A stretch of 64,000 nucleotides of DNA from Desulfonispora thiosulfatigenes DSM 11270 (GCF_900176035.1 NZ_FWWT01000015.1:35667-99666); one strand, 5' to 3'; positions 49,812-59,515 are shown, counted from the first letter of the stretch. Numbers and translations: made by a program. Notes: generated by a model from the sequence alone, not told the origin.

Positions 49812-50729
49812 ATGATTAAAAGGGTGAGTATAATTAGAAGTAAAAGGACGAGTATAATAAATAAAAAGTATAGTAAGATAATTATTGCTTTAGTCGTAGT
49901 TTTGATTTTAGGTGTAGGTGTGACGGCGTGGGCTTATAATTATTATTTTACATTGCCTCCTGAGCCAGATCCAGAGAAAGATTTAGTTAATAAGGAAGAA
50001 ATAGAAAAGTCAGAAATCGCAAAAGAGCTAGGTGAATACACTATTTTAGTACTAGGCCTTGATAAAACCATGGGACATACTAATCGTACAGATACCATTA
50101 TCCTAGCCACCATAGATGCAGAAAACCGAAAGGCTAAAATGCTATCCATACCCCGCGATACGAGGGTAAAGGTAAAAGGGCATTATGAAAAGATTAACTC
50201 TGCCTATGTATATGGAGGAGTTGATTTAACAAAAGAAGCATTAAGAGATTTTCTCGGCATAGAAATTGACCGGTATTTAATTGTAAACTTCCAAAGCGTC
50301 ATCGATGTCGTTGATGCTATAGATGGCATCGAAGTAGACGTTCCTGTGAGGATGTATAAACCATTAGAAGATATTGACCTAAAACCAGGTGAGCAAAAGT
50401 TAGATGGTAGAGGCGCTCTTGCTTATTCGCGCTTTAGAGACACGAGCGAAGGAGATATTGGGAGAGTAAAAAGACAGCATGAAGTAATTAAATTAGTAGG
50501 TGAAAAGGTGACAAGTGTCCAAGGAATAAAAAAAATACCTTCCTTAATAGATATTTTAATGAAAAATGTGGAGACAGATATACCGAAAAAGGAAATAGGT
50601 GCCCTAGCTAAACTTTTCCCTGATATAATGGAAAATGAAATTTCGTCGCTTGTATTACCAGGAGAAAGCAAAAAGGTTGACGGACTATGGTATTATATAC
50701 CTGATGAAAATAAAATAAGTGGTAAATAA
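49812..50729 (+). CDS. LytR-CpsA-Psr (LCP) family glycopolymer ligase
   Basis: 305 aa, one N-terminal membrane helix (about 22-42), then the LCP domain: ILVLGLDKTMGHTNRTDT with the R-x-D-T metal/substrate motif, MLSIPRDTRVKVKG with the catalytic Arg, and AYSRFRDTSEGDIGRVKRQ with the R-x-x-D and distal R-x-x-R-Q motif. Transfers undecaprenyl-linked polymers onto peptidoglycan. ATG 49812 lacks a good ribosome site; a start a few codons later behind AAAAGGGTG is possible. First of two tandem LCP genes. Confidence 0.92.
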   Translation: MIKRVSIIRSKRTSIINKKYSKIIIALVVVLILGVGVTAWAYNYYFTLPPEPDPEKDLVNKEEIEKSEIAKELGEYTILVLGLDKTMGHTNRTDTIILATIDAENRKAKMLSIPRDTRVKVKGHYEKINSAYVYGGVDLTKEALRDFLGIEIDRYLIVNFQSVIDVVDAIDGIEVDVPVRMYKPLEDIDLKPGEQKLDGRGALAYSRFRDTSEGDIGRVKRQHEVIKLVGEKVTSVQGIKKIPSLIDILMKNVETDIPKKEIGALAKLFPDIMENEISSLVLPGESKKVDGLWYYIPDENKISGK

Positions 50730-50857
50730 GGCCAAGGCGAAATAGGCTGGATGCAAGTTGAAAATAGAGTTAGAATAGAGAATGTGGAGAGCAAAATGAA
50801 AAGTATAAAGCACTAGCTTTTAAGTGTATTTACTCTACATCAAATTGGAGGTTTAAT

Positions 50858-51961
50858 ATGTCGGTAGAATTGTCACGTCTAGATAAACGCAAAATCAATA
50901 ACAGCACGCCCCCAAAACGCAAATTGAGTAAGAAATTCAAAAGATTAATGAGAGTCGTATTTTTTGGTTTAATATTCCTGCTCGTGATAGGGATGGGCTT
51001 TTATTATGGAGATAGTTTATTTGCAGGCCTCATTGGTGGAGATAAAGAGCCCGATACTATAGTTGCTGAGGATGAACCAGATGAAGAAAAGTCAGGTTCC
51101 TTAAATAAAGAAGGACCGGTTAATGTCTTAATAATCGGAACAGACCAAAGAAAAAACGAGCCAGCTAGATCTGATACCATGATATTAGCAACCTTGTTCC
51201 CAAAAGACAAAGAAGCGCGCCTTTTATCCATCCCGCGTGATACCAAGGTAAAAGTAGCAGGTCATGGTACCACGAAAATCACCCATGCCCACGCTTATGG
51301 GGGCACAGAGCTTGCCGTAGAAACAGTTGAGGACTTTTTAGGTGTGCCTGTGGACTATTATATAGAAACAAATTTTCAAGGTTTTAAAAATATCATCGAT
51401 ATCCTAGGTGGAGTGACAATTGACGTTGAACGCAGAATGTATAAGCCACTTGAAGATATTAACTTAAAAAAAGGACTACAAACATTAAATGGCTATGATG
51501 CTCTTGGATATGTGCGCTGGAGAGGCGACGCTCAAGGAGATATCGGGCGTATCGAAAGACAGGAAAAGTTTTTAAGTGCCCTAGCTGACCATGCTGTAAG
51601 TATTAATACTGTTTGGAAGATTCCAGATCTTTTAAAGGAAATAAAAGATAATATTGAAACAGACCTAGGTACTAGAGAAATCTTATATTTAGCCACAAAA
51701 TATGCAAAAGTCAATTCATCCAATCTTCAGTCACAATATCTTCCAGGCGAGCCTACTTATGAAAAAGGCGTGAGCTACTGGCGAGCAGATGATGAAGAGT
51801 TGGAAGAATTAATTGAAAGAATGCAGATGCTGCCAAGCGAGCTGGCGAAGCTGGAAGCAGAGGAAGCGGAAGCAGAAAGAGAAAGAGACAGCGAGGAAAA
51901 CAGTAAAAGCGAGAAAGAAGATAGCAAAAGTAGTAAAAATAATAAAAATACGAAAAGATAG
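50858..51961 (+). CDS. LytR-CpsA-Psr (LCP) family glycopolymer ligase
   Basis: 367 aa paralogue of the preceding gene, with a good TTGGAGG site. Membrane helix at about 30-48, then NVLIIGTDQRKNEPARSDT, LLSIPRDTKVKVAGHG and GYVRWRGDAQGDIGRIERQ, so all LCP catalytic motifs are present. The last 35 residues are a Ser/Glu/Lys-rich tail. Two LCP enzymes beside a polymerase and a TagA-type enzyme suggest attachment of a locally made cell-wall polymer. Confidence 0.92.
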   Translation: MSVELSRLDKRKINNSTPPKRKLSKKFKRLMRVVFFGLIFLLVIGMGFYYGDSLFAGLIGGDKEPDTIVAEDEPDEEKSGSLNKEGPVNVLIIGTDQRKNEPARSDTMILATLFPKDKEARLLSIPRDTKVKVAGHGTTKITHAHAYGGTELAVETVEDFLGVPVDYYIETNFQGFKNIIDILGGVTIDVERRMYKPLEDINLKKGLQTLNGYDALGYVRWRGDAQGDIGRIERQEKFLSALADHAVSINTVWKIPDLLKEIKDNIETDLGTREILYLATKYAKVNSSNLQSQYLPGEPTYEKGVSYWRADDEELEELIERMQMLPSELAKLEAEEAEAERERDSEENSKSEKEDSKSSKNNKNTKR

Positions 51962-52095
51962 TAAAAGTACGAATTAGAATTAAGATGCTAGAAAAGAGTG
52001 CGTCTTGCAATTCCCATATTATATTTTTAAAAATTAAAATAGCGGGATATCATCTAAAGAATTATAAGCAAGTTTTCAAGGAAAGGAAGACCGCA

Positions 52096-52590
52096 ATGAA
52101 AAACATTACTGGTAAGCAGCGTAATTTAATATTTTATAGTTTTTTAAGTGTAGCGCTTGTTTTGGTTTTGATACTGGCAGTCGTAGGCAGTACTCAAAAT
52201 GGCGAATGGACTAAAGAGGATGCCATGCACAAGCACGCCTTTAAAAATCTTAGAAGGGGTAATTTTGATGAAGCTATACCTTTATATAAGCATCTGTTAG
52301 AACAAAAGCGTAATCAAAATAGCCCTAATCTGTATTGGGAGTATGGCGGGTGCCTAGCAGGGAAAAAAGAGTACCCTGAGGCACTTAAAAATTACGAGCT
52401 AGCCAAGGAAAAGAATATTTTCTTAGTTAAAGATTCTAATTTTATGTATCAGTGGAGCCATTTGTTAGCTGAAAATGGGCAAGACGATAAAGCCTATAGA
52501 TATTTAACCTTAGCCCGTCAGGAAGCCTCAGACGAAAAAATCGCAGCTCAAATGGATACGTTACTCCAAAAGATCGAAAATAAGAAATGA
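52096..52590 (+). CDS. membrane-anchored TPR protein
   Basis: 164 aa from ATG 52096 after GAAAGGAAG. One membrane helix (about 13-35), then two to three TPR-like helical repeats (KNLRRGNFDEAIPLYKHLL, YWEYGGCLAGKKEYPEALKNYELA, and a third in the YRYLTLARQEA region). Such proteins often scaffold polysaccharide polymerases. It ends just before the O-antigen-ligase-like gene and likely partners it. Confidence 0.75.
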   Translation: MKNITGKQRNLIFYSFLSVALVLVLILAVVGSTQNGEWTKEDAMHKHAFKNLRRGNFDEAIPLYKHLLEQKRNQNSPNLYWEYGGCLAGKKEYPEALKNYELAKEKNIFLVKDSNFMYQWSHLLAENGQDDKAYRYLTLARQEASDEKIAAQMDTLLQKIENKK

Positions 52591-52603
52591 ATAGGTGAAC
52601 AAA

Positions 52604-54244
52604 ATGAAGAAAAACAAGCTTAAAAATAAAGTAAAACCATTGCAGAATGGCCTCGTGGATTATTCGCGTATAGATAATAATATTTGGAAAACGCTGTTAG
52701 CCATGTTAGTGCTGATTCCCTTGACGATTAAAATGCATCCTACAGACCATATTAGCCCGATTATTGGTGATCATTTTGAACCTACAGGGTTTACAATAGA
52801 TGTCTTTTCCTATTATAAATATGCTCTGCTCTTACTTGGGACGAGCATTTTAATTATGTTTTTTTTAACGAAAATGGTTTCTAAGGGCTATACCCTTAAA
52901 CAAGATAACACCAACTTGCCTTTATTTATTTTTATGGTCTTAGTATTACTCTCAGCTATATTTGCAGATTATAAGCATTTAGCTTTAATTGGTATGTACA
53001 ATCGCTATGAATCGGCTCTCGCCTTTTTATGTTATGGTTTTATTTTTTTAATAGCTGCGAATATCACGTATACGGAAAAAAAGGTTACCTACATTATTAG
53101 AGCTTTATATCCGGTAGCCTTCATAAACACCATTTTGGGCTTAACCTGGTTTTATGGCACGAATATCTTAGACTATGAAGCTGTAAGAAAGTTTTTAACC
53201 CCAAGCACGATGCCTTTAGATACATTAACGGGGTATATCTTAGCGACACTGCCTAATCCTAACTATGTAAGCGGCATTGGAGCCGTACTATGCTGTATTT
53301 TTGTAACCAAGGCAATATTTGATAGAAATCTTATCGATAAAGTAATTAATCTTATTTTTGCCACGATGTCCTTTGCTCTGATCCTTACTTCTTTATCCAC
53401 GAGCGGATTTGTGACTATAGTTATAGCATTGCCTGTACTCGTATTATTTATGCTCAAAAGTAACACTAAAAAAAATGCCTTTATTACCTTAGCTATTGTG
53501 CTCGTGATTTTTACGGGAACATATAACGTTTTAAATGCACATAATGAAAGAGTGCGCTATGAAAGCATTGGATTCTTTACTGAAATGGCTGAAAAGGCAA
53601 AGGCTAAAATAGAAGCAAGTAAACCCGAAGAGATTAAGCCGGAGGAAATTGAGCAAGAAGCACCTCCCGTACAAGAGCCACCCGCAGAGGATCCAATAAC
53701 AGAAGAGCCGCAAGTAGAAGAACCTAAAGTAGAAGAAGCACCACTAGTCGATATTGCAACAGAGTTCAATCTCCCAGCCAGCGGCACTACCTTTGGATCG
53801 GGTAGGGGGTACATCTGGGCAGAAACTTTAAAATTAATTAAACAAAACCCGATATTTGGCTATGGATTTGACACTTATCCGTTTCATTTTCCACAAAACG
53901 ATCCTAATAAAATTACTGGATTATATACCATGGACGTGACCGTAGATAAACCACATAACTTTTACCTAGGCCTAGCTTATAGTGCAGGAATAGTAACATT
54001 ATTAGCCTTTTTGTCGTTAATATTCATTAATATATATCGTCACTTTAAAATATACTTAACAGGTATTAACTCAGAGCTAAAATATCTAATCGCAACTCTT
54101 TTTATGGGTTGGCTTGCGTTCTTAATCCAATGGATCTTTAATGATTCACGCATAGGCACGACCTTTATCTTTTGGATTATTTTTGGAGTGAGTACTTCGC
54201 TCATTAGGGGCTTGTCCCAGGACGAGAATCAGGAATTACCATAG
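52604..54244 (+). CDS. O-antigen ligase/polymerase-like (Wzy/WaaL) membrane protein
   Basis: 546 aa from ATG 52604 after AGGTGA. About 11-12 membrane segments. The family core PNYVSGIGA, GSGRGYIWAETLKLIKQNPIFGYG and DKPHNFYLGLAYSAGI includes the conserved Arg and H-N residues of Wzy_C/WaaL. The extracytoplasmic loop carries a Pro/Glu-rich insert at about residues 340-385 (repeats of EEPxVEEPKVEE type), unusual for the family. Probably polymerises or transfers a lipid-linked oligosaccharide for the LCP enzymes. Confidence 0.85.
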   Translation: MKKNKLKNKVKPLQNGLVDYSRIDNNIWKTLLAMLVLIPLTIKMHPTDHISPIIGDHFEPTGFTIDVFSYYKYALLLLGTSILIMFFLTKMVSKGYTLKQDNTNLPLFIFMVLVLLSAIFADYKHLALIGMYNRYESALAFLCYGFIFLIAANITYTEKKVTYIIRALYPVAFINTILGLTWFYGTNILDYEAVRKFLTPSTMPLDTLTGYILATLPNPNYVSGIGAVLCCIFVTKAIFDRNLIDKVINLIFATMSFALILTSLSTSGFVTIVIALPVLVLFMLKSNTKKNAFITLAIVLVIFTGTYNVLNAHNERVRYESIGFFTEMAEKAKAKIEASKPEEIKPEEIEQEAPPVQEPPAEDPITEEPQVEEPKVEEAPLVDIATEFNLPASGTTFGSGRGYIWAETLKLIKQNPIFGYGFDTYPFHFPQNDPNKITGLYTMDVTVDKPHNFYLGLAYSAGIVTLLAFLSLIFINIYRHFKIYLTGINSELKYLIATLFMGWLAFLIQWIFNDSRIGTTFIFWIIFGVSTSLIRGLSQDENQELP

Positions 54245-54366
54245 ACAATAGCTAGATAAATGTTTATACTAATGCTTACCAGAAACACGCGCAAAAAAAA
54301 GTTAGAAAAGTTTTAAAAGTTTTTTCAAAAACCGGGAACTTTTTTATCGAAAGGAGCGTCTTATAT

Positions 54367-55128
54367 ATGAGAAGACGCATTTACCTGCTAGGTTCACTAG
54401 TAGATAAGGTAAATCTAAAACAAGCTTTAGAAAAAATAGAAGAATTCATTGAAAGCAAAACTCCCCATCATGTGATTACAGCCAATGCCGAGATAATTTA
54501 CACAGGCAGAGAAAACAAAAGCCTAAGTCGTACTTTAAACAAGGCAGACCTCGTAACAGCAGATGGATCAGGAGTAATGTGGGCCTCAAAATATATCAAG
54601 GACCCAATTGAAGAAAGAGTAACTGGAATAGACCTGTTAAATGCTATTTGCAAACAAGCCCCTAAAAAAGGCTGGAAATTGTACTTTTTAGGTGGTGAAC
54701 CAGGCATAGCCGAAAAGGCTGTCTTAAAAGTTTTAGAACTTGAGCCTGAGTGTCAGATAGTAGGTTATGAAAATGGTTACTTTAATGAAGAAGAAACACC
54801 CAAAGTAATAGAAAACATCCAAAAATCAGCACCCGATATTCTTTTTGTGGCTCTCGGAGCTCCAAGACAAGAGTTTTGGATCAGAGAACACTTAAAAGAA
54901 TTAAATGTCCCTGTCTGCATAGGGGTAGGGGGAAGCTTTGATGTACTAGCTGGTAAGGCGCAGCGTGCACCCGAATGGATGCAAAACAATAGCTTAGAAT
55001 GGCTTTACAGGCTCTATAAAGAACCCTGGCGCTATAAAAGGATGCTCGCACTCCCTAAATTCGTGCTTGCTGTAATAGGGCAAAAGCAAAAAGGGGAAGA
55101 AGACATTCAAGATGAAGAGAAAAAATGA
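54367..55128 (+). CDS. WecG/TagA/CpsF family glycosyltransferase
   Basis: 253 aa GT26 enzyme. HHVITANAEIIYTGREN, LVTADGSGVMWASKYI, YFLGGEPGIAEKAV and LFVALGAPRQEFWI are the conserved blocks. TagA adds ManNAc to lipid-linked GlcNAc, the committed step of many wall teichoic or secondary wall polymers. A GAAAGGAG site precedes ATG. It fits with the polymerase and LCP genes upstream as one polymer pathway; no TagB/TagF genes are nearby. Confidence 0.94.
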   Translation: MRRRIYLLGSLVDKVNLKQALEKIEEFIESKTPHHVITANAEIIYTGRENKSLSRTLNKADLVTADGSGVMWASKYIKDPIEERVTGIDLLNAICKQAPKKGWKLYFLGGEPGIAEKAVLKVLELEPECQIVGYENGYFNEEETPKVIENIQKSAPDILFVALGAPRQEFWIREHLKELNVPVCIGVGGSFDVLAGKAQRAPEWMQNNSLEWLYRLYKEPWRYKRMLALPKFVLAVIGQKQKGEEDIQDEEKK

Positions 55129-55381
55129 TTAACCTGAAGTTGGTTAATGCTTAAGATTTAATGTCTAATGGGCATACTGGTAATAGTTAGAGGGTTTAAC
55201 AAATCCAAGGAGAAAAGTTTTACACCAGTTACAAAAATTGGTTAAAATTTTTCCTTTAATTAAGAAGGATTTTTAGATAAGATAGAGAATATCAGTAAGG
55301 CAGATTTAAAAGAGCAAAATTAGAAGATATTCTAGAGTACATACAGCTAATATCTTTTTCACACTATTCACAACATTTTGC

Positions 55382-55409
55382 TTGACCAACCGTAACCATG
55401 TGGTATAAT
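55382..55409 (+). promoter_or_regulatory. strong promoter of the S-layer-like gene
   Basis: TTGACC (55382-55387), a 16-bp spacer and TATAAT (55404-55409) with an extended -10 TG. Transcription would give a leader of about 290 nt. Confidence 0.8.
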
Positions 55410-55414
55410 AACTT

Positions 55415-55708
55415 GTGTATCATTGTAGGATTTGCCTTATTTAGCAAAAACTACATTGTATATAAATTGTCGGCCAAGCCGATAAAAGTAATTAGCTAAC
55501 AAATTTAAGTTAATTGCAATATTAATTCTTCGAAAGGGGGGATTAGGCCACACAGCCTAAAACGATAGGTTACAAAGCCTAGTATCTCTGGGGGATTAGA
55601 AATGCATACGAGTTACATAAAGATGTATGCGCAGTAAAACAAGTGTATAAGCTGCCATAGGCAGTAAATTTTGGGCAAAAAGCCCGCACAATATAGGAGG
55701 GAATTATT
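55415..55708 (+). promoter_or_regulatory. long structured 5' leader of the S-layer-like mRNA
   Basis: Consecutive short hairpins: CGGC/GCCG (55471-55481), TTAGGC/GCCTAA (55543-55560), TAGG/CCTA (55566-55581), GCATAC/GTATGC (about 55603-55631), CTGCC/GGCAG (about 55651-55664) and GGGC/GCCC (55673-55685), the last just before the AGGAGGG site. Long stable leaders are known for S-layer mRNAs. No known riboswitch consensus fitted. The DNA between 55129 and the promoter holds no gene. Confidence 0.55.
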
Positions 55709-58030
55709 TTGAAGAAACAAAGAAAATTATTTGCCATCTTAACGTTAGTAGCGTTCATGATGACATTATTACCAGTGGCTGCATTCGCTGCAGATGATGT
55801 TGCATCACTAGGATGGTCACAAATTTATGCAGAAGATGATTATGTAGATGCTGATAACAAAGATTTAGCTGGGTTCACAGTTGAATTAAAAAATCAAACT
55901 GGAAATTTAACTAATGAAGTTACTTCAGGTTCAACACTTGTAATTTGGGCAGAACGTGCAAACGAACAAGTATCTGATGTAGATGTATTCACAGATAAAG
56001 ATGGAAACAAATTATCTAACAAATTTAATAAAGCTATAATTAAAGTTGCTCCACAAAAATCAACTACAGTATATTTAAAATCTGGAAAAGCTGGTGTAGT
56101 AACTGTAAAAGCAGCTATTGTTGATTCAAGTAAGTTAGACAGTGAATCAGTATGCCAAAAAAATGTAGTTGAAAACAATGCAGTTCAAATCAGAGATACA
56201 GCTAAAACTGAATTCGAAGCTGCTAGAAGTACTGATTGGACATATAAGTTCACTAACAGAGGTTCAAATGAAGCATTAAGTACTACTCAAGCTGTAAATG
56301 GCGGCAAAGCAAATGGAATTGATAAAAAAGAATTTGATTTCTTTGTTGTTGATAAACAAGGTAATGCTGTTGTAGGTGAAAAAGTTAAATTATCTGTAAA
56401 CAAAAATGGTGCTCTTGTAGACACTGATGAAGAAATTACAGATAAAAGAGGTAAAATTGAATTTGGTGTAACTGCAACTGATAACGACACTTACAGAGTA
56501 ACTGCAGAAGTTGCTGGTGAAGTTAACACTTTAGTAATTAGCTTTACAGCTGCAGAAGCTTACAAAATTGAAATTTCTGACCAACCAACTGCTTCTATTG
56601 CTTTAGATAGCGATCCTGGAATTGAGTTTAAAGTATATGACATCAATGGAAACTTAATTGAAGAAGTTGACCAAACTTTAGTTGACGAGTTAAATGGTAA
56701 AGCAGCTAATCATACTGGAGATAAGCATAAATATCACCAAGTAATTAGTACTCCATCAGGCTCTAAAGTAGAAGATAAAGACTTAACTTTTAGAAATGTT
56801 AAGGTGAATGACTTAGAAGATACTTTATATTTAGATTTCTCAAGAAAACCTGACAAGGTAGGAACTTACAAAGTTAAAGTTTCTTTAGCTAATGGTAAAT
56901 CTGAAATCGTTTCTTTTGACGTAAAAGAACAAGGTAAAATTGTAAACATGACTATGGATATCAAAGAAAATAGTATTGCATGGGAAAAATCAACTAGAAA
57001 ACCAACTGTAAAATTATATGATGCTGACGGAACATATAAGAAAGAAGACTCTAAAATATTCTACAACTATACTTGGACTGTAGATAATACTGCTTTAGCA
57101 AGTGTAGCAACTTATGGTGATGATGCTGGTGTAGTAAAAGCTAAAAAAGGTTCTGATTATAACTACAAAACTGGTACTGTAACTGTAACTGTTTTAGATG
57201 AAAGCAGAAACTTAACTGCAACAGATACTTTAGTAATTGGTTCTGACGTATCAAGTGTTAAAGTAGCAGAAAATGGTAAAGCTGTTGTTGGTGAAAAAGC
57301 AACTGTTAAATTACAAGTTGTAGATGCTGATGGCAATAATATCGCTTTAGATGCAAATAAAAGAGAAAAAATCAATGTAGATTTATACAAAACTTCAGCT
57401 CCAGCGGATGCAAAATTAGATTGGAATTTACCAATTAAGTCTGCATACCAAAAAACTTTAAGCCGTACAGGTGAATTAGTATTTGATGTAACTTCTGATG
57501 TTGTGGGAGATGTAACATTCCAAGTTGTAATTAAACAAGACTTTAATGATAATGACAAAAATGTATCTTTAAGTATCCCTGTAACTGTAAGCTTCAAAGC
57601 TGACGCTCCTAAAGTAGGTGCTGAACAAGTTACATTATTAATCGGAACTTCAACTTACATCGTTGATGGTGTAGTTCAAAACAGTGACTTAGCTCCATTC
57701 ATCAAAGACAACAGAACTTTCGTTCCAGTACGTGTTGTTGCAACAGCTTTAGGTTGTGAAAACGTTGACACAATGTGGGATGAAGCAACTCAAACTGTTA
57801 AATTAGTTCGTGAAGACATGACTGCAACTGCAGTAATTGGTCAACAATTAATCACAGTTGAAAAAGACGGAGTAACTACTACTGTATCTTCTGATGTAGC
57901 TCCATTCATCAAAGACGGTCGTACTGTATTACCTTTCCGTGTATTATCTGAAATCTTTGGTGCTGAAGTAGAAGCTATCGCTGCTGCTGATGGTACTACT
58001 GCTTCAGTAACATTCACTCAAACTTGGTAA
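55709..58030 (+). CDS. probable S-layer protein with C-terminal copper-amine-oxidase-N (stalk) domain
   Basis: 773 aa from TTG 55709 (AGGAGGG). Signal peptide at residues 1-28 ending AAFAA. The middle is a series of Ig-like/Big-type beta domains rich in Thr, Val, Asp and Lys. The last ~130 residues are a Cu_amine_oxidN1 domain (IVDGVVQNSDLAPFIKDNRT, FVPVRVVATALG, then DGRTVLPFRVLSEIFGAEVE); despite the name it is not an enzyme here and acts as a binding module. One Cys in the mature middle part. Strong promoter, long leader, uniform AT-rich codon use and a terminator suggest an abundant surface protein. Confidence 0.8.
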   Translation: MKKQRKLFAILTLVAFMMTLLPVAAFAADDVASLGWSQIYAEDDYVDADNKDLAGFTVELKNQTGNLTNEVTSGSTLVIWAERANEQVSDVDVFTDKDGNKLSNKFNKAIIKVAPQKSTTVYLKSGKAGVVTVKAAIVDSSKLDSESVCQKNVVENNAVQIRDTAKTEFEAARSTDWTYKFTNRGSNEALSTTQAVNGGKANGIDKKEFDFFVVDKQGNAVVGEKVKLSVNKNGALVDTDEEITDKRGKIEFGVTATDNDTYRVTAEVAGEVNTLVISFTAAEAYKIEISDQPTASIALDSDPGIEFKVYDINGNLIEEVDQTLVDELNGKAANHTGDKHKYHQVISTPSGSKVEDKDLTFRNVKVNDLEDTLYLDFSRKPDKVGTYKVKVSLANGKSEIVSFDVKEQGKIVNMTMDIKENSIAWEKSTRKPTVKLYDADGTYKKEDSKIFYNYTWTVDNTALASVATYGDDAGVVKAKKGSDYNYKTGTVTVTVLDESRNLTATDTLVIGSDVSSVKVAENGKAVVGEKATVKLQVVDADGNNIALDANKREKINVDLYKTSAPADAKLDWNLPIKSAYQKTLSRTGELVFDVTSDVVGDVTFQVVIKQDFNDNDKNVSLSIPVTVSFKADAPKVGAEQVTLLIGTSTYIVDGVVQNSDLAPFIKDNRTFVPVRVVATALGCENVDTMWDEATQTVKLVREDMTATAVIGQQLITVEKDGVTTTVSSDVAPFIKDGRTVLPFRVLSEIFGAEVEAIAAADGTTASVTFTQTW

Positions 58031-58046
58031 GATTGTAACACAAATG

Positions 58047-58077
58047 AAAGGTCAGGTTAATCCCTGGCCTTTTTCTT
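58047..58077 (+). terminator. intrinsic terminator of the S-layer-like gene
   Basis: AAAGGTCAGG pairs with CCTGGCCTTT (one G-G/T-G defect) around a 6-nt loop, followed by TTTC. Confidence 0.85.
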
Positions 58078-58114
58078 TACATAAAATAAATAATTTTTTT
58101 AAAAAATATTACTG

Positions 58115-58128
58115 ACTGACTGGTCAGT
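58115..58128. promoter_or_regulatory. TetR-type operator-like palindrome
   Basis: ACTGAC-TG-GTCAGT, a near-perfect palindrome of the ACTGACYRGTCAGT kind bound by many TetR/AcrR efflux repressors, 44 bp before the TolC-like gene. No TetR gene lies in the window. Confidence 0.5.
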
Positions 58129-58171
58129 TCGCTCGTGAACCTAAAATTTTGCATAAAAGCAGGTGAATATA

Positions 58172-59449
58172 ATGAAAAAACTGAAAGCAATCTCACTGTC
58201 ATTGGCGTTAACTATGTTCCTTTCGGTACCAGCCTTTGCAGGAACTGAGATGCCATCACTATCAAATACACTATCCTTAGAACAAGTTAAAAAATTAGCC
58301 GTAGAAAATAGCCGTTCAGCTAAGGATGCTCGTATTGGTTTAGAATATGCCGAAGTAAAGAAGGACCAAGTAGCTAATCAATATCTAGGAGTGCGTGATG
58401 CTCGTCGTGAGGCAGCGGTTAGGGGTAACCCAGCTGGAAAACTTGTCGAGGCTACAGTAGGTAGTATTAAAAACATAAATGCTCAAATAGCGGCGACTAA
58501 CCCAAGTAAGGAGCCAGAAAAATATGCTTTATTACAACAGCAATTAGCTCTGGAAAATAGCCAACTAGGAGTTTTAACCTCGCTTGGTGGGGTAGATGAT
58601 TTAATGGCCATGGAAGACAAGGCTGAAACAGGAAAATTACAAGCAGAAGATGCTTATAATACAACTAAAAACAAAGTAAGAGATGCAGAAAAAATTATTG
58701 AATTTAGTGCAGAAAGCATGTATTTACAAGCTTTACAAGTAGAAAAAATGCTGGATATTTTAAATCAAAAAGAACAATTTATGAATAAATTATTAAAAGT
58801 GGAGAAGATTAAGAAGGAAGCAGGAATGACCTTAGATACTAATATTACTACCCAAGCTGTTTCGACTAGCGATTCTTCCAAAGAATTACGTTACTGGAAG
58901 GATAAACATCAAACAACTTTAAAAGTAATTAATGATCTAATTGGGAGAGATTTAAATGCTCCTTTAAAACTGCAAGAAGTCAACGTGCGCATTAAAGCTA
59001 GAGATAAGTATGAAGAAGTTCTCGACCAATCTATCAAAAACTCGGGTACTATTGCTGAGCAAAAACGTCTTATTGAACGTAATCAAGATGATAGAGGAAG
59101 CGTTAAAAGTAGAAGCGATGAATATAGCTTATACCTAAAAGAGGAAAAACGTAGTAATTTAGCCATTGAGAAAGTAAAAATTGATAACGAGGTAAATGTG
59201 AAAAACTTATTTACGGACTTATCTGCAAAAGAAAAGTCTTATGAATTAGCTCAGGTTACTTTAGAAAACAGCAAAAAAATTCTTGAGCAAAATAAGTTAA
59301 AGTTTGAAGTAGGCATGATCTCAAAAATTGAATTAGAACAAGCTGAACTAAGCTTTCAAAGCGCCGTTTCTGATTTACAAAAAGCATCCTATGATTATTA
59401 TTTAGTAACTCGCCAAATTGAGATGGCAAAAGAAGGGGTTTTCCAGTAA
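58172..59449 (+). CDS. TolC-like coiled-coil secreted protein
   Basis: 425 aa from ATG 58172 after AGGTGAATATA. Signal peptide at residues 1-24 (ending SVPAFA). The mature part is nearly all helix, with two outer-membrane-efflux-protein style halves: LSLEQVKKLAVENSRSAKDA and later SYELAQVTLENSKKILEQN with KFEVGMISKIELEQAELSFQSA, the signature of the TolC/OEP repeat. In a Gram-positive-type cell its role is unclear (an efflux or export coiled coil, or surface protein). A TetR-like operator lies upstream. Confidence 0.78.
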   Translation: MKKLKAISLSLALTMFLSVPAFAGTEMPSLSNTLSLEQVKKLAVENSRSAKDARIGLEYAEVKKDQVANQYLGVRDARREAAVRGNPAGKLVEATVGSIKNINAQIAATNPSKEPEKYALLQQQLALENSQLGVLTSLGGVDDLMAMEDKAETGKLQAEDAYNTTKNKVRDAEKIIEFSAESMYLQALQVEKMLDILNQKEQFMNKLLKVEKIKKEAGMTLDTNITTQAVSTSDSSKELRYWKDKHQTTLKVINDLIGRDLNAPLKLQEVNVRIKARDKYEEVLDQSIKNSGTIAEQKRLIERNQDDRGSVKSRSDEYSLYLKEEKRSNLAIEKVKIDNEVNVKNLFTDLSAKEKSYELAQVTLENSKKILEQNKLKFEVGMISKIELEQAELSFQSAVSDLQKASYDYYLVTRQIEMAKEGVFQ

Positions 59450-59456
59450 ACTAGTA

Positions 59457-59484
59457 ATTAGTGGAGCATTTACGCTTCACTAAT
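59457..59484 (+). terminator. hairpin after the TolC-like gene
   Basis: AATTAGTG.AG pairs with CT.CACTAATT; only a short T run follows. Confidence 0.55.
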
Positions 59485-59515
59485 TTTAGTATCTAAATTT
59501 AAAGGAGGTAAAAAC

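Noticed and set aside
51753..52010. Minus-strand frame opposite the LCP tail
   Set aside because: It is the complement of the Lys/Glu/Ser-rich tail, giving a Phe/Leu/Ser-rich artefact.
55415..55708. c-di-GMP or other known riboswitch in the S-layer leader
   Set aside because: Hairpins are present but I could not find the conserved core of any class I know.
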